Shown: positions 21,501-31,403 of the stretch, one piece after another
Layout: each line of letters opens with the position of its first letter
Numbering within the stretch: position 1 is the stretch's first letter
Assembly: GCF_024868665.1 (NCBI RefSeq)
Contig: NC_079892.1
Location: forward strand, 11,712,614 to 11,776,613
Direction of reading: 5' to 3'
Origin: Triplophysa rosa
Lineage: Eukaryota > Chordata > Actinopteri > Cypriniformes > Nemacheilidae
DNA: 64,000 nt
Notes under the pieces: generated by a model
The model's database searches: none
What the model saw: the letters and a program-made list of their open reading frames with translations, nothing else
Told to the model about the DNA's origin: nothing
Made by a program: the position numbers and the translations under genes

Positions 21501-23109
21501 CTGGCACGTTCCTGTGAAAACGAAGCATTGTGTCCGTCAGCAGATGTCGCTGTTTTAATGGCATAACTGTTTGCAAATAAACATACATTTTATATTTTAT
21601 TGTTTTTAAAATATGCTATATAATATATAAACACTATAATATATATAAAACTTTTCAAAATACAAAATGTATTGTTTATTTGCAAACAGTTAGGTTTTAT
21701 GCTTAAGTTATGCCACTAAAACAGTTACATCTGCTGACGGACACAATGCTTCGTTGTCACAGGAACATGCCAGCTGAAGATAATGAGGAAATTACGTCGC
21801 TTCCTTTGCCAAGTGCATACCAAACGTCTACATAATGGCACGTAAATGCCCTGTTCACTCCAGAGTCTAAACTCCAAGGGCTCTGCCCTTCGAAGGGAGT
21901 AGGGCATAGGAATGATGACTTCATTTGGAATTTTCCCCGCAACAACTCACGTATCGTTACACCCCTAGCCATTTATACAGGTTTGGAACAATCTGAGGTG
22001 GAGTAAATGATGACAGAATTTTCATTTTTGGGTGAACTATCCCTTTATGTGTCCTTCATATTTTTACCAACATAGCTCCCAAAACATAATTATTTGTTCT
22101 TTACATTATATTTAGTTTTGGATGTTTATAGAAAGACTGGCATTCAGCTGCTTCACAGAACGTTATAAAACATTTCAAAGCTTCAATATAAAATCTATTC
22201 ATCGAAAATAATAATCACAATTACAATATCAAGGTAATTAATTGTGATTTTTGTCGTAATCGTGCAGCTCTGGTATTTACAGTTTATTTATATGACAATG
22301 TGCAGTAAATTACCTATAAAATCATTTAGTTTAGACAGAAGAGAGGTGAAAGTAAGTTGTTGCTAGCTAGCTGCTAATTTGATTTAATTCAATTTAACGT
22401 GGTGAAAATCAGAACTGATATTAATAAGGGATGGAAAATAACAGTAGCCTTTATCTTTTAATGCCAAAAATAATCATCAAGTCTGGCAAATGAAGGCCAG
22501 TGGAAAAAAATGTTTGCAAAGAGGGCAAGAAAGGAGGAAAGAGTGACAGGTAATGTCTGTGTCATAATTTCATACCCAGTATATAACTTGGAAAAGGTTG
22601 TAAAACTAAATAATAACAACTGAATAAAATGACAAATCAAATGTTTCTTTGTATTTATTCGCATTTCAAAAGTAGGGCACTTTTAACTGTGTGTGGATGA
22701 CTATGTTCATCAGTCACCACTGAAGACCACCGCAGTATTCACAGTGTTCTCCAAGGTACTTAAACAACTTGGAACAAGCCTGGAGTCCAAAAACAACAGT
22801 AACAACGTGGTAATGTTTCAGTGTAATGTACAAATATATTACAACAAAATAAAGAGTTAGATTTCATGTGTAAATTCATTGTAATCCACACAAGTTCGTT
22901 TCAATTACTATATGATAATAATTATATCAGTGAAGACATCTCGTCGACTTGTATAGTTTATATAACATGACTACAACTAATATGTTCTGCTCATTAAACC
23001 ATACATTTTGCACATGCAGTTTTTTCAATTAAATACGTGTAACGTTATTTACCTGCTGGACTCTGTGCTTCAGTTTTTGATCGATATTACATCCACTGCG
23101 GTTCTTCAT
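18571..23109 (-). CDS. nvl: nvl (nuclear VCP-like), N-terminal exons only
   Basis: Seven exons join in one frame with consensus splice sites: 23053-23109, 20800-20870, 20663-20715, 20499-20577, 19007-19067, 18749-18913 and 18571-18673. The product begins MKNRSGCNIDQKLKHRVQQ and contains YGRRNRTAFRIQVEK, NKHLVKRARL, an acidic TEDTTDSEDD run, NHMNSSLVSLYQKGNP, DGWFIDK and a basic KKSKKRVKKHKH stretch. These match, in order, the N-terminal region of vertebrate NVL (known: YGRRKRNAFRIQVEK, NHMNSSLLSLYRKGNP, GGWFIDK). NVL is a nucleolar type II AAA ATPase required for 60S ribosome biogenesis. The N-terminal domain and the nuclear or nucleolar signals are here. Both AAA modules, with Walker motifs, are not in the window, although exon 7 ends in a good GTGAGT donor. 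The intron between exons 4 and 5 holds a fold-back transposon. Confidence 0.88.
19253..19748 (+). mobile_element. MITE-like unit with promoter and first exon
   Basis: The ends GCCCTTTTCACATGACATCA and, reversed, GCCCTTTTCACAATGACGTC are inverted. The interior has a GGTGGCGGTAATGCACC..TACCGCC block, an AAGAAGAAG motif, and a first exon with a donor. Flanking CTATA/CTATT sequence gives no clear duplication. Confidence 0.6.
19418..19565 (+). CDS. Transposon-borne first exon (MEFTKSL..)
   Basis: ATG at 19418 opens 49 codons ending in a GTATGT donor: MEFTKSLAHLPQIRLDDVQR, then LADKF, KLEKGYKFFVEQYL and FDYEG. I recognise similar N-termini in fish uncharacterised, transposon-linked proteins that also carry SWIM or YqaJ-like domains. 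Those domains are not present here. It is preceded by a promoter-like block (19338-19400) and lies inside the element at 19253-19748. Confidence 0.45.
19803..20013 (+). pseudogene. THAP-domain exon, interrupted
   Basis: The frame starts MSKSCCVTSCTVNKLKNTEL, includes KWIHAIRR, and stops at a TGA near 19940. In another frame RYVCSKHFVTG follows and ends at a GTAAGT donor. C-x4-C, then W, then C-x2-H-F is the THAP zinc-finger signature, a DNA-binding domain of P-element and other transposases. The stop and the frame change make it non-functional. The exon's first part is repeated in inverted orientation at 20275-20403. Confidence 0.7.
20500..23052. other. nvl intronic and upstream sequence with repeat remnants
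   Basis: Apart from nvl exons 2-4 and the fold-back at 21495-21780, this holds hAT-like ends (an inverted GTATCGTTACACCCCTAG end at about 21970; a CGTAATCGTGCAGC end at about 22270) and a partial TTTTGGGTGAACT repeat (21995-22047). No further exon was found. Confidence 0.45.
21495..21780. repeat. Fold-back inverted repeat, arms about 90-110 bp
   Basis: The left arm (21495-21583) and right arm (21672-21780) are inverted: TTCAGCTGGCACGTTCCTGT, GTGTCCGTCAGCAGATGT and CAGCTGAA, ACATCTGCTGACGGACAC. The right arm has a small insertion (TTTTATGCTTAAG). The 88-bp centre is almost pure A/T. It lies in nvl intron 1. Confidence 0.9.
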
Positions 23110-23189
23110 TGTTTATCCCACACGAACGGTGTATTTTACACTCACGACCTTTCACAGTGCAATCTTTAGCTTCACGTTGCTGCTGGACA

Positions 23190-23262
23190 TGTGCGCGCGC
23201 ACGCGAACACACACACACACTCTCGCGCGCGCGCGCGCAAACACAGACAGACAGAAGAGCGA
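23190..23262. repeat. CA and CG simple repeats
   Basis: (CA)n, (CG)n and GACA runs next to the presumed nvl promoter. They explain the overlapping open frames on both strands. Confidence 0.9.
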
Positions 23263-23289
23263 CATCTAGCGCACTGGAGACTTTCATCG

Positions 23290-23960
23290 ATAAATGGTGG
23301 CGTCCATAGAGTACCTCAGAGGAAGGCATATGATATGCTCTGGAAGCAGGGTCTACTAATAAAACTTGGAATCGGGGTCAAATGTATAATTGAATAATGG
23401 ATTTTCTCATCGAAATAACGATACAAGTTAGGGTAGGGGTAGAGTATTCTAAGAATTACAAAATAGATAACAGAACACCTCAAGGAAGTGTGTGTAGCCC
23501 AGTGTTATTTAATATTATGATAAATTATATTTTTTAATAATATTAAATGTGAAATAGGAAGAGGATCATTTTCAGATGATGGGGCAATTTGGAAGAGAGG
23601 ACCTAATATTAATTGTGTGTCAAAAAAGTTACAAGAAGCAGTAGATGAAGTGGAGACATGGGCAAATAAATGGAGCTTCAGATTATCAGTGGCTAAAAAA
23701 GAAAAAACATACCAGTAGATAAATTAAAAGGATAACAGGAGCTGTAAATATCTTGGTGTATGGATGGAATAGAGACTATATAGCTATGCTATAAAGCTGG
23801 AGTCAATATTTTATGATGCCTAGCAGGGGTTGAATGGGGAGCTTGTAGACTATTATTGAAAAGAATGTAATGTACATTAATCAGATCGAGTATAATTTAT
23901 GGATTTGCATCAGAAACCCTTAAAGCAACACTATGTCATTTTTCGACCTTAAAATAATGT
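23290..23960 (+). mobile_element. LINE reverse transcriptase fragment
   Basis: Broken frames encode DNRTPQGSVCSPVLFNIMIN and DDGAIWKRG followed by a VDEVETWANKWSFRLSV segment. The PQGSVxSPxLF motif and the ADDGAxWKRGRN-type motif are those of reverse transcriptase blocks B and C in fish I/Nimb-like LINEs. Stops and frameshifts make it dead. Confidence 0.65.
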
Positions 23961-24229
23961 CTTTCAGTGGTAGAACAACTCTTAACCGGATTTTTTCATG
24001 TGGGCAAATATATTATGATTGTATAGTAAAGGACGGAAAACACAGAATTTAGAAAAATGAAAAGAGAAAAAACGGAATTTGGGAAAAAATAAAACTAATT
24101 TCTTATTGTTGTTGTTTCATCCCTCGTATTGCAAGCCACATCTCTCCGGCCCCTCATTTGGGATGCTTTTCTTGAACTGGCCCACTTGACGAACTAATTG
24201 AATAGCCCTGGTATAAGACCTGGTATGGA

Positions 24230-24560
24230 GAGAAGTAAGTATAAAAAACGAGGGAGAGTCACCATTTTAATTGCATTGATCTTTCCTGCCATAGACATAG
24301 GTAAAGTCTTCCTAAATTTAAGGTTATCATTCAGCTGATTCATTTTTTATGCCAATTTGTTTCAAGTAATGCATCCGCTTGCCTTTTAATTATGATTCCT
24401 AGATGTTTAAATGGTTTGTAAGCTATTTTAAGTGGAATAGAATTTAGAGAATCTTTGTTGATATCTGAAGTTAGAGGCATTAACTTGCTTTTGTCCCAAT
24501 TAATTGTAAAGCCTGATAGTTTATTAAAAGTTTCCAACAGTTTTAACAGAGGTGGAATGG
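24230..24560 (-). mobile_element. L1-type LINE ORF2 fragment
   Basis: The minus strand encodes FNKLSGFTINWDKSKLMPL, LGIIIKRQ and, in a shifted frame, LKFRKTLPMSMAGKINAIKM. These are the reverse transcriptase thumb-side motifs of fish L1 elements. It abuts the next LINE at about 24565. Confidence 0.7.
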
Positions 24561-24564
24561 GCCT

Positions 24565-26125
24565 TTCTGAATTTACAGAGGGGTCAGTAGAGGAGCAGTC
24601 GTTGGTGTACAGGGAGAAGAGCAGTGGGGAGAGTACACATCCCTGGGGGGGGAGGGGGGGGGAGGGGGAGCACGAGTGCTGATGGTACGGCTGTTGGATG
24701 TGAATTTACCAATTCTAACTAGCTGTTGCCTGTCTGTCAGAAAGCTGGTGATCCACTGACAGACAGAGCTAGGAACAGAGAGCTGGTTTAGTTTGGTCTG
24801 GAGGAGTGTTGGGACGATGGTGTTAAAGACTGAACTGAAGTCCACAAACAGGATCCTTGCATAATTCCCTGGTCTGTCCAGATGTTGTAGGGTATAATGC
24901 AGTCCCATGTTGACTGCATCCTCCATAGACCTGTTTGCTCAGTAAGTAAACTGCAGGGGGTCCAAGTAAAGGTCCTGTGATGTCTTTCAGGTTAGCCAAC
25001 ACCAGTCTTTCAAATGACTTCATTGCCACAGATGTTAAGGCAACGGGTCTGTAATCATTAAATCCTGTGATTTTGGATTTCTTTGGGATGGGAATAATGG
25101 TGGAGCATTTGAAGCAGGAAGGGACTTTGCACAGCTCCAGTGATCTGTTGAAGATCTGTGAAAAAAATGGGGGCCAGCTGGCCAGCACAGGATTTCAGAC
25201 AGGCTGGTGAAACACCGTCTGGGCCTGGTGCTTTCCTTCTCTTTTGTTTCCTAAAGACCTGACACACATTATCTTCACTGATCTGAAGTGCAGAAGGGGA
25301 GGAGAGGGGGGTAGCTGGAGGTGTTGATGGCTGTGTAGAGAGGTGGTCACTGTGGGGTGTGAGACCGGGGGGTTTAAATCTACAGTAAAACTCATTCAGG
25401 TCATCAGCAAGCTGTTGATTTGCCTCATTGCTGGGGGATGGTGTCTTGTAGTTTGTAATGTCTTTCAGGCCTTTCCACATTGAGACAGGGTCGTTTGCTG
25501 AAAACTGGTTTTCCAGCTTTTTAGTGTAGCTCTTCTTAGTCACTCTAATTTCCTTTGTCAGTGTGTTCTTGGCCTGATTGTACAAGATTCTGTCCCCACT
25601 CCTGTAGGCATCCTCTTTGGCCTGGCGAAGCTGTCTGAGTTTTGGTGTGAACCATGGTTTGTCATTGTTACATGTTAAATATGTCCTGGTAGGAATGCAC
25701 ATGTCCTCACAGAAACTGATGTATGATGTTACAGTCTCTGTGAGCTCGTCCAGATCGGTGGCAGCAGCTTCAAAAATACTCCAATCAGTGTAGTCAAAGC
25801 AGGTTTTTAAGGCCGCTCTGCTTCGTTGGTCCATCTCTTTACAGACCTTACTACTGGCTTAGCAGATTTAAGTTTTTGTCTGTATGTTCGGAGAAGATGA
25901 ACCAGGCAGTGGTCAGAGAGTCGTAAAGCTGCTCTGGGGACAGAGCGATATGCATCCTTTATTGTGGTATAGCAGTGGTCCAAAATATTACTCTGGTGGG
26001 GCATGTAATGCGTTGTTTGAATTTTGGCAGTTCAGAGTTTTGCTTTATTAAAGTCTCCGAGAATGATTATAACAGAGTCAGGGTGTTGTTGTTCTGTGTC
26101 TGCGATCTGATCAGCCAGCTGTTGG
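24565..26125 (-). mobile_element. Jockey-superfamily LINE (Rex/CR1-like), broken
   Basis: In minus-strand order: endonuclease end with ILGDFN and LSDHCLVHLL (about 26125-25810), linker with WFTPKLRQLRQAKEDAYRSG (25834-25300), reverse transcriptase start [20 protein letters not shown] (25188-25000), and block [12 protein letters not shown] (24926-24573). The block B region is replaced by a proline-rich tract from a GGGGGGAGG run. Several frameshifts separate the parts, and YxDD is missing. APE endonuclease plus RT defines a non-LTR retrotransposon. Confidence 0.8.
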
Positions 26126-26181
26126 AAACCTTTCAAAAGTAATTTAATAAACGTTAAACCAATTAATCATGAACAAAAAAC

Positions 26182-26627
26182 TGTAACGTCTGTCAGCTGC
26201 AGTGCCCACTTGCTCCACAAGAGGGCACTCTCTCCATCACTCGGACTGTCACTGCACACTACATTTCCCATAACCCTTTGCGGGACTCATTATGTTGATC
26301 ACCCTCACCTGTTTGTAGTTAACCTTGTCACTTCTGTCTACATAAGCCTGGTCTGTTCTTTCAATCATTGCAAAGTCTTGTTTATGTCACATTGCATTTC
26401 TGAGCAGTTTCCTTGTTTCTATATTGAGTTTGGAACTTGGAATGTACTGCTGTCTTGTGTGAACCTTTGCTGCCGTCTTGTGTGAACCTTTGCTGCCTGC
26501 CTCGACCATTGCCTGTGACCCCGTTTCTGATTGTTTGCTGCCTGCCTGCCCTGTTTGTACCGGTTCTCCTTTTAATAAAGCTGCATTTAGATCCTCAACC
26601 TGTCAAGCCTCAGAGCAGTTTGTGACA
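26182..26627 (+). mobile_element. Solo LTR, 446 bp, with 5-bp duplication
   Basis: It starts TGTAACGTCTGTCAGCTGCA and ends GAGCAGTTTGTGACA (TG..CA), has AATAAAG near its 3' end (26574), and is flanked by AAAAC on both sides (26177-26181 and 26628-26632). This is a Gypsy-type LTR pattern. A 26-bp direct duplication (CTGTCTTGTGTGAACCTTTG..) lies inside. Confidence 0.82.
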
Positions 26628-27884
26628 AAAACAGATAATCAACTGTTACGACTCGTATTGCTAAATATTAGATCTCTCTCTAATAAAGCACTTTTTGTTC
26701 ACGATATGAAAACAGATCATAAAATAGACATGCTCTGTTTGACAGAAACTTGGCTAAAACCAGATGATTATATTACTTTAAATGATTCTGTCCCCCAAGA
26801 TTATTATTATAAACATGAGCCTCGTCTAAAAGGCAGAGGAGGAGGTGTCGCTACACTTTACAATAACAATTTTATGGCAGTGGGCCAGAGCCAGCTGCCA
26901 TCCGCCATGAAGGGGAGGAGCAGGGAACAGGAGACCCGCTGCCATCGCCGGCTGCCAGGAGGCGGAGGAGGATCAGGATGTCCACCAAGCGTCCAGTACC
27001 ACCACATGGCACCGCGAGGAAGAGCCTCTCGCATCTCGGCTGGCTGAGGACTGAGCGACAGTGTGTTGGGGAACCAGACCAGATTTTATTTTTCTGTTTT
27101 CCTCTCTCCCCTCTCTCGTCGTTGTCGCTCTGTGTGCTTCCATCTCTTTTTCTCTCGTCTCGTCTGTCCATATCCCCAGACGCTGGTGCCGAGACTGGCC
27201 CCCCGGGGGGGAGTAGAGCACAGTCTCATGGGTACCCCCTGGCCTGTGTGGGGGATACAATTTGTAGCAATAAACAATGAGGTGTCACGCAAATCACAAG
27301 TCCAGTACTGTGTACCACATGGCTCAGTTTTAGCGCCTCTGCTCTTCGCATTATACATGCTACCTCTATGAGATATAATAAAGTGACACGGAGTTAGATT
27401 TCACTGCTATGCTGATGATACTCAACTTTATATTTCCTCGAAGTCTCACGAAACACAGCAGGTCAACAGAATAATGGAATGGATAGTCGATATAAAAAAC
27501 TGGATGAGTAACAACTTTTTATTACTTAACTCGGACAAAACAGAAGAGTTACTTATTGGACCGAACACCACCATACGTAACAATCAAGAATACTGTTTAA
27601 CTATTGACGGATGTTCCATAAAAACCTTGTTGTCAGCAAAGAATCTTGGCATTTTATTCGACAGTAATCTGTCATTTGAAAGCCATGTCGCCAACACCTG
27701 TAAAACTGTGTTTTTCCATTTTAAGAATATTTCTAAACTACTTCATATGCTGTCACGATGCAGAGATCAGATGCAGAGAAGCTAATTCATGCATTCATGA
27801 TGTCAAAACTAGATTATTTTAACGCACTGTGGCTGTGGGCCTATTACAAAAACTCCTATTACAAAAGCTATTTCAAAACGCAGC
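26628..27884 (+). mobile_element. LINE (L2/Rex-like), endonuclease and RT parts
   Basis: The plus strand encodes the endonuclease start (LLNIRSLSNKALFVHDMK, LCLTETWLKPDD, RGGGVATLY), and after a foreign block (about 26880-27262), reverse transcriptase block B (PHGSVLAPLLFALYMLP), the catalytic YADDTQLYISS at about 27408, and a LLNSDKTEELLIG segment. The end of the ORF (NAAARVLTQTKKYEHISPVL) follows after the hAT, at 31338-31403. Blocks 0-A are gone, so it is dead. Confidence 0.82.
26880..27262. mobile_element. Foreign GC-rich insert in the LINE
   Basis: The LINE frame is interrupted by GC-rich sequence followed by a pyrimidine-rich tract (TCTCTCCCCTCTCTCG region) and a GGGGGGGAGTAGAGCACAGT segment. 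A purine-rich tract followed by such sequence recalls the 3' part of a Gypsy-like element, but no ends or duplication were found. Confidence 0.35.
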
Positions 27885-28159
27885 TAGGGCTGCAACTAAC
27901 AATTATTTTGATAATCGATTAGTTGGACGATTTTTTTTCGATTAATCGGTTAATCTGATAAAATTACATTACATCTTTTGCTTATAATAAGTAAATCAGA
28001 TAAGGGAAAAGTATACACAACTGAACTCATTAGCCTTCTCACAAAATGTTGTGAATGTCTCCATAATTAACACACCTGGTGAGTTGATTCAGGTGTGTCA
28101 TAGTAGAAGCAACTGAAAATAGTCTCTCCCAAACGTGGGAGCGAGGGGAGGGTCGGCCA

Positions 28160-28318
28160 AGGAAATATTTTTTTTGTGCCATGAAAAGTGAGATATTTGT
28201 CATTCAAATGTAGTGAAGTACAGTAAAAAGTAAACAGAAAAAGTAATACTAAAGTACAAATACTCAAAAAGTGTACTTAAGTACAGTACTCAAGTAAATG
28301 TACTTCGTTACCCACCTC
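28160..28318. mobile_element. hAT-type MITE end fragment
   Basis: GTACTTAAGTACAGTACTCA and the terminal GTTACCCACCTCTG read, in reverse, as the CAGAGGTGGGTAAC end of a common fish hAT MITE. The other end is missing. Confidence 0.55.
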
Positions 28319-28485
28319 TGAACTAAATAAACCACCAAATCAGGGTATGTAGCATATTATGTACTTTGCAAAGTGCAAACACCACAAATTGGGTTTTACT
28401 AATATAATCTTTAATTTTGTCATTTAAAACACCCCTCCCCTTTAAACTTTAAAACTGCGCAACTTGAAGAGATGCATGCAGAACA

Positions 28486-29028
28486 TGTCACGGAACAGGG
28501 GAGAAGAACCCAATTGCAGGCAGCAGTGAAGGGGTTAACAAAAACAAAACCCATGATGGGGGAAAACTGATAAACAGGAAAACAGGATAAACGGGACGAA
28601 GACTAGCTGACACTAAACTGAACTAAAACAACACTTGACATAAACTAAACTCAAACACTTACTAAGACTTGACGGGACAATCCAAACAGGAACATGAACT
28701 TGGGAGATATTTTTTTTTTGTTTATTTTTACATATATTTCTTTTTTATACACCAAACACAATGACCGAACACAGGACAATGAAACATGAGGGCATTAAAT
28801 AGGAAAGATAAACTAGGGATAATTACACAGGGCAGGTGAGTGTAATGAAACACAGACGGTAAGCAATACGTGAAACGAGAGGGGCGGGGTCAATGACAAG
28901 ACACGAGAAAACACATGAGAAGTAAAAACATAGACAACTCATGGTTTTCTCACATAAAACATAAGGCTTTGTCATGGCTCTGCCGCAGGACCAAGAAAAA
29001 CATGACTAAATGAAGCAGAGCCATGACA
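28486..29028 (-). repeat. 3' LTR of the non-autonomous element
   Basis: Compared with the other LTR it lacks a segment of about 29 bp between AAAACAA repeats and has an AT-rich replacement (TTTTTTTTTGTTTATTTTTA, around 28710) for GC-richer sequence. The divergence shows that the insertion is not recent. Confidence 0.85.
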
Positions 29029-29327
29029 GAAGCCCCCCCTTTAATGAGCACCTCCAGGTGCTCACCAAGGGGTAGACTGACAATACAAGACCGACTGGGT
29101 GACAGACAGGACTAGGCAAAACAATGAGAACAAAATCAAAGGCAGGCAAGACAAAATAACCACAGGATTGGGGTGGGATAATAAAAATAACAAACATGGG
29201 AGGGAGGGTGGGGCAAAACAAGGGTTCAAATGGGGCAGACCAAAGGGTGGAAGTCCATGGGGGTAGGGAGGAAGGGGGAACAGTCTTAATCCCCGGCTGC
29301 ACTCGAGGGCGTGGAGTTCTGGGGGAC

Positions 29328-30330
29328 TTAGAAGGGGAAGTCCTGGGGGGGCGGGACAAAGCTGGGTGCCGGCTGGAAGGCCGGACTGGTTCCCAGCTGC
29401 ACCGGGCTGGCTCCCGGCTGCACCGGGCTGGCTCCCGGCTGCACTGAGCTGGGCAGGAAACTGGACACCGGACTGGACACCGGCTTCACCGGACTGGACG
29501 CCGGCTGGATCGCCAGCTGGATCACCGGACTGAACGCCGGCTGTATCACCGGACTGGACTCCGGACCGGACACCATACCGGACACCGGACTGGACGCCAG
29601 CTCGACCACCGGCTGGGACGCCGGCTCGATCACCGGCTGGAATACCGGCTCGACCGGAATGCCGGCTCGACCGCCGGTTGAGACGCCGGCAGGACCTCCG
29701 TTTGCACCGGACTGGACGCCGGCTGCACCAGAGTGGTAGCCGGCTGCATTGGATGGTACGGTCCCCCGTGACGCTCCTCCCTCCTTTTCCACACCGCCGG
29801 GTCTGCAGCCATCTTTGGCGGACCCGTGGGGAACGGAGGTAGTTCTGCGTCGAGGGAACCCCCAGACGTCGTCCCCGAGTCCTTCCTCCCCCACTCGCCA
29901 CGGTCGCCGCCAGGAGAACCGGGAACCATGGAGCTCCAGCCAGAGGGTACTGAGTCCCCCCGGGCAGCGGCAGCCAGGACGAGACCCCCCGGGACGCTCG
30001 ACCGTGGAGCGGAAGTTCCAAATGGAACACCACTCCCGGGATCATCCTGGTTGGCCACGTACCTGACCATATCCGCAAACCCGAGAGGAGCCAGCAGCCT
30101 CTTCTCCGACGGTGTGAGGCGCAGGGTGAGGCAGCAGTTGAAGATCGTCTTCAACTCCGCCTCACTGAACCCGGTCGCCTCTGCCACCGCTGAGAATGCT
30201 CTGGCAAACTCCCGGTCCCCATAACTCCCCTGATGGAACCCCAGCAGCAAGTGGGTTAGGCCGGATCGGGGGGACGATGCCTTGCCGTCCTTGGGAGCCG
30301 CCTGCTGGGTTCGATTGGGTTTGGTCATTT
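29328..30330 (-). pseudogene. Gag-like ORF of the LTR element, frameshifted
   Basis: The frame starts MTKPNRTQQAAPKDGKASSP two bases inside the 5' LTR border (an in-frame ATG also lies in the LTR at 30358). The N-terminal part contains a compact helical region (FARAFSAVAEATGFSEAELK, LRLTPSEKRLLAPLGFADMV) and the rest is low-complexity, with recurring PASSPV/QPA units. The first frame stops at 29630 and the repeat continues in another frame to 29328, so there is at least one frameshift. Overlapping long frames are produced by the same GC-rich repeats. The N-terminal domain is what I would expect of a Gag-like structural protein, but I see no zinc knuckle or protease. Confidence 0.6.
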
Positions 30331-30894
30331 TGTCACGGAACAGGGGAGAAGAACCCAATTGCAGGCAGCAGTGAAGGGGTTAACAAAAACAAGACTTTAT
30401 TACATGAAACACAAAACAAAACCCACGATGGGGGAAAACTGATAAACAGGAAAACAGGATAAACGGGACGAAGACTAACTGACACTAAACTGAACTAAAA
30501 CAACACTTGACATAAACTAAACTCAAACACTTACTAAGACTTGACGGGACAATCCAAACAGGAACATGAACTTGGGAGAGACAGGTAGCCAGGGTACATC
30601 AACACATAGAACGCAGCAAGCCACCAAACACAATGACCAAACACAGGACAATGAAACATGAGGGCATTAAATAGGAAAGACAAATGAGGGATAATTACAC
30701 AGGGCAGGTGAGGGTAATGAAACACAGACGGGAAGCAATACGTGAAACGAGAGGGGCGGGGCCAATGACAAGACACGAGAAAACACATGAGAAGTAAAGA
30801 CAACTCATGGTTTTCTCACATAAAACATAAGGCTTTGTCATGGCTCTGCCGCAGGACCAAGAAAAACATGACTAAATGAAGCAGAGCCATGACA
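30331..30894 (-). repeat. 5' LTR of the non-autonomous element
   Basis: The more complete LTR of the pair, with an AAGACTTTATTACATGAAAC segment near its right-hand TG end. On the sense strand this segment reads as a TAATAAAG polyadenylation signal. Confidence 0.88.
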
Positions 30895-30899
30895 GAACA

Positions 30900-31170
30900 C
30901 GTCGGACTTTAAAACTGCGCACCTCACGCTGCACGGAGAGACACACGCACCGAGAGACACGTCTGACTTTAAAACTGCGCAACTTGTGCCGCACGGAGAG
31001 ACCCATCCACGGAGAGACACGTCTGACTTTAAAACTGCGTACCTCGCGCTGCACGGAGAGACACGTGTGACTTTCAAACTGCGCATCTCGCGCTGCACGA
31101 AGAGACGCATCCACGGAGAACCACGTCTGACATTTAAAACTGCGCAGCTCATGCTGCACGGAGAGACACA
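30900..31170. repeat. Minisatellite, unit about 45-62 bp
   Basis: Five units contain GACTTTAAAACTGCGC, a CTCGCGCTGCACGGAGAGAC segment and a variable ATCCACGGAGAGACACGTCT spacer. A stray unit (ACTTTAAAACTGCGCAACTT) lies at 28446, on the other side of the LTR element, so the LTR element inserted into this array. Confidence 0.88.
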
Positions 31171-31403
31171 TCTAAAATGGTAATTTTAAAAGGGAAGAAG
31201 ACGCGCTTGATTTGTAACTGCGCAGCTCGCAAGTGACGTCACAGACCAACTAATCGATAATGAAATTCGTTGACAACGAATTTCATTATCGATTATTATC
31301 GATTTTATCGATTAGTTGTTGCAGCCCTAAACGCAGCAGCTCGAGTTCTTACACAAACTAAAAAGTATGAGCATATTAGCCCGGTTCTGTCAACATTGCA
31401 CTG

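Larger units (their letters stand above)
28486..30894 (-). mobile_element. Non-autonomous LTR retroelement with one ORF
   Basis: Two LTRs in the same orientation (28486-29028, 543 bp; 30331-30894, 564 bp) both run TGTCACGGAACAGGGG to GAGCCATGACA, and the whole is flanked by the 5-bp duplication GAACA (28481-28485, 30895-30899). Read on the minus strand, a purine tract (AAAGGGGGGGCTTC, 29029-29042) precedes the 3' LTR. The 1.3-kb interior codes only for a proline-rich Gag-like protein and has no protease, reverse transcriptase or integrase. It must have been mobilised in trans. Confidence 0.88.
27885..31329. mobile_element. hAT element hosting an LTR retroelement
   Basis: The ends TAGGGCTGCAACTAACAATT and, reversed, TAGGGCTGCAACAACTAATC are inverted, with the perfect 8-bp duplication AACGCAGC (27877-27884 and 31330-31337). 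Subterminal ATCGATTA repeats and an internal palindrome (GAAATTCGTTGACAACGAATTTC, 31263-31285) are present. It interrupts the LINE and contains the LTR element at 28486-30894. No transposase is seen. Confidence 0.92.

Noticed and set aside
22690..22790. Minus-strand segment QACSKLFKYLGEHCEYCG as an nvl exon
   Set aside because: nvl exons 1 and 2 join perfectly in frame without it, and it lacks a proper donor.
29062..30078. 338-aa minus-strand frame with AGVQSG repeats
   Set aside because: Longest frame of the region but out of frame with the ORF that starts at the LTR border; GC-rich repeats keep several frames open.
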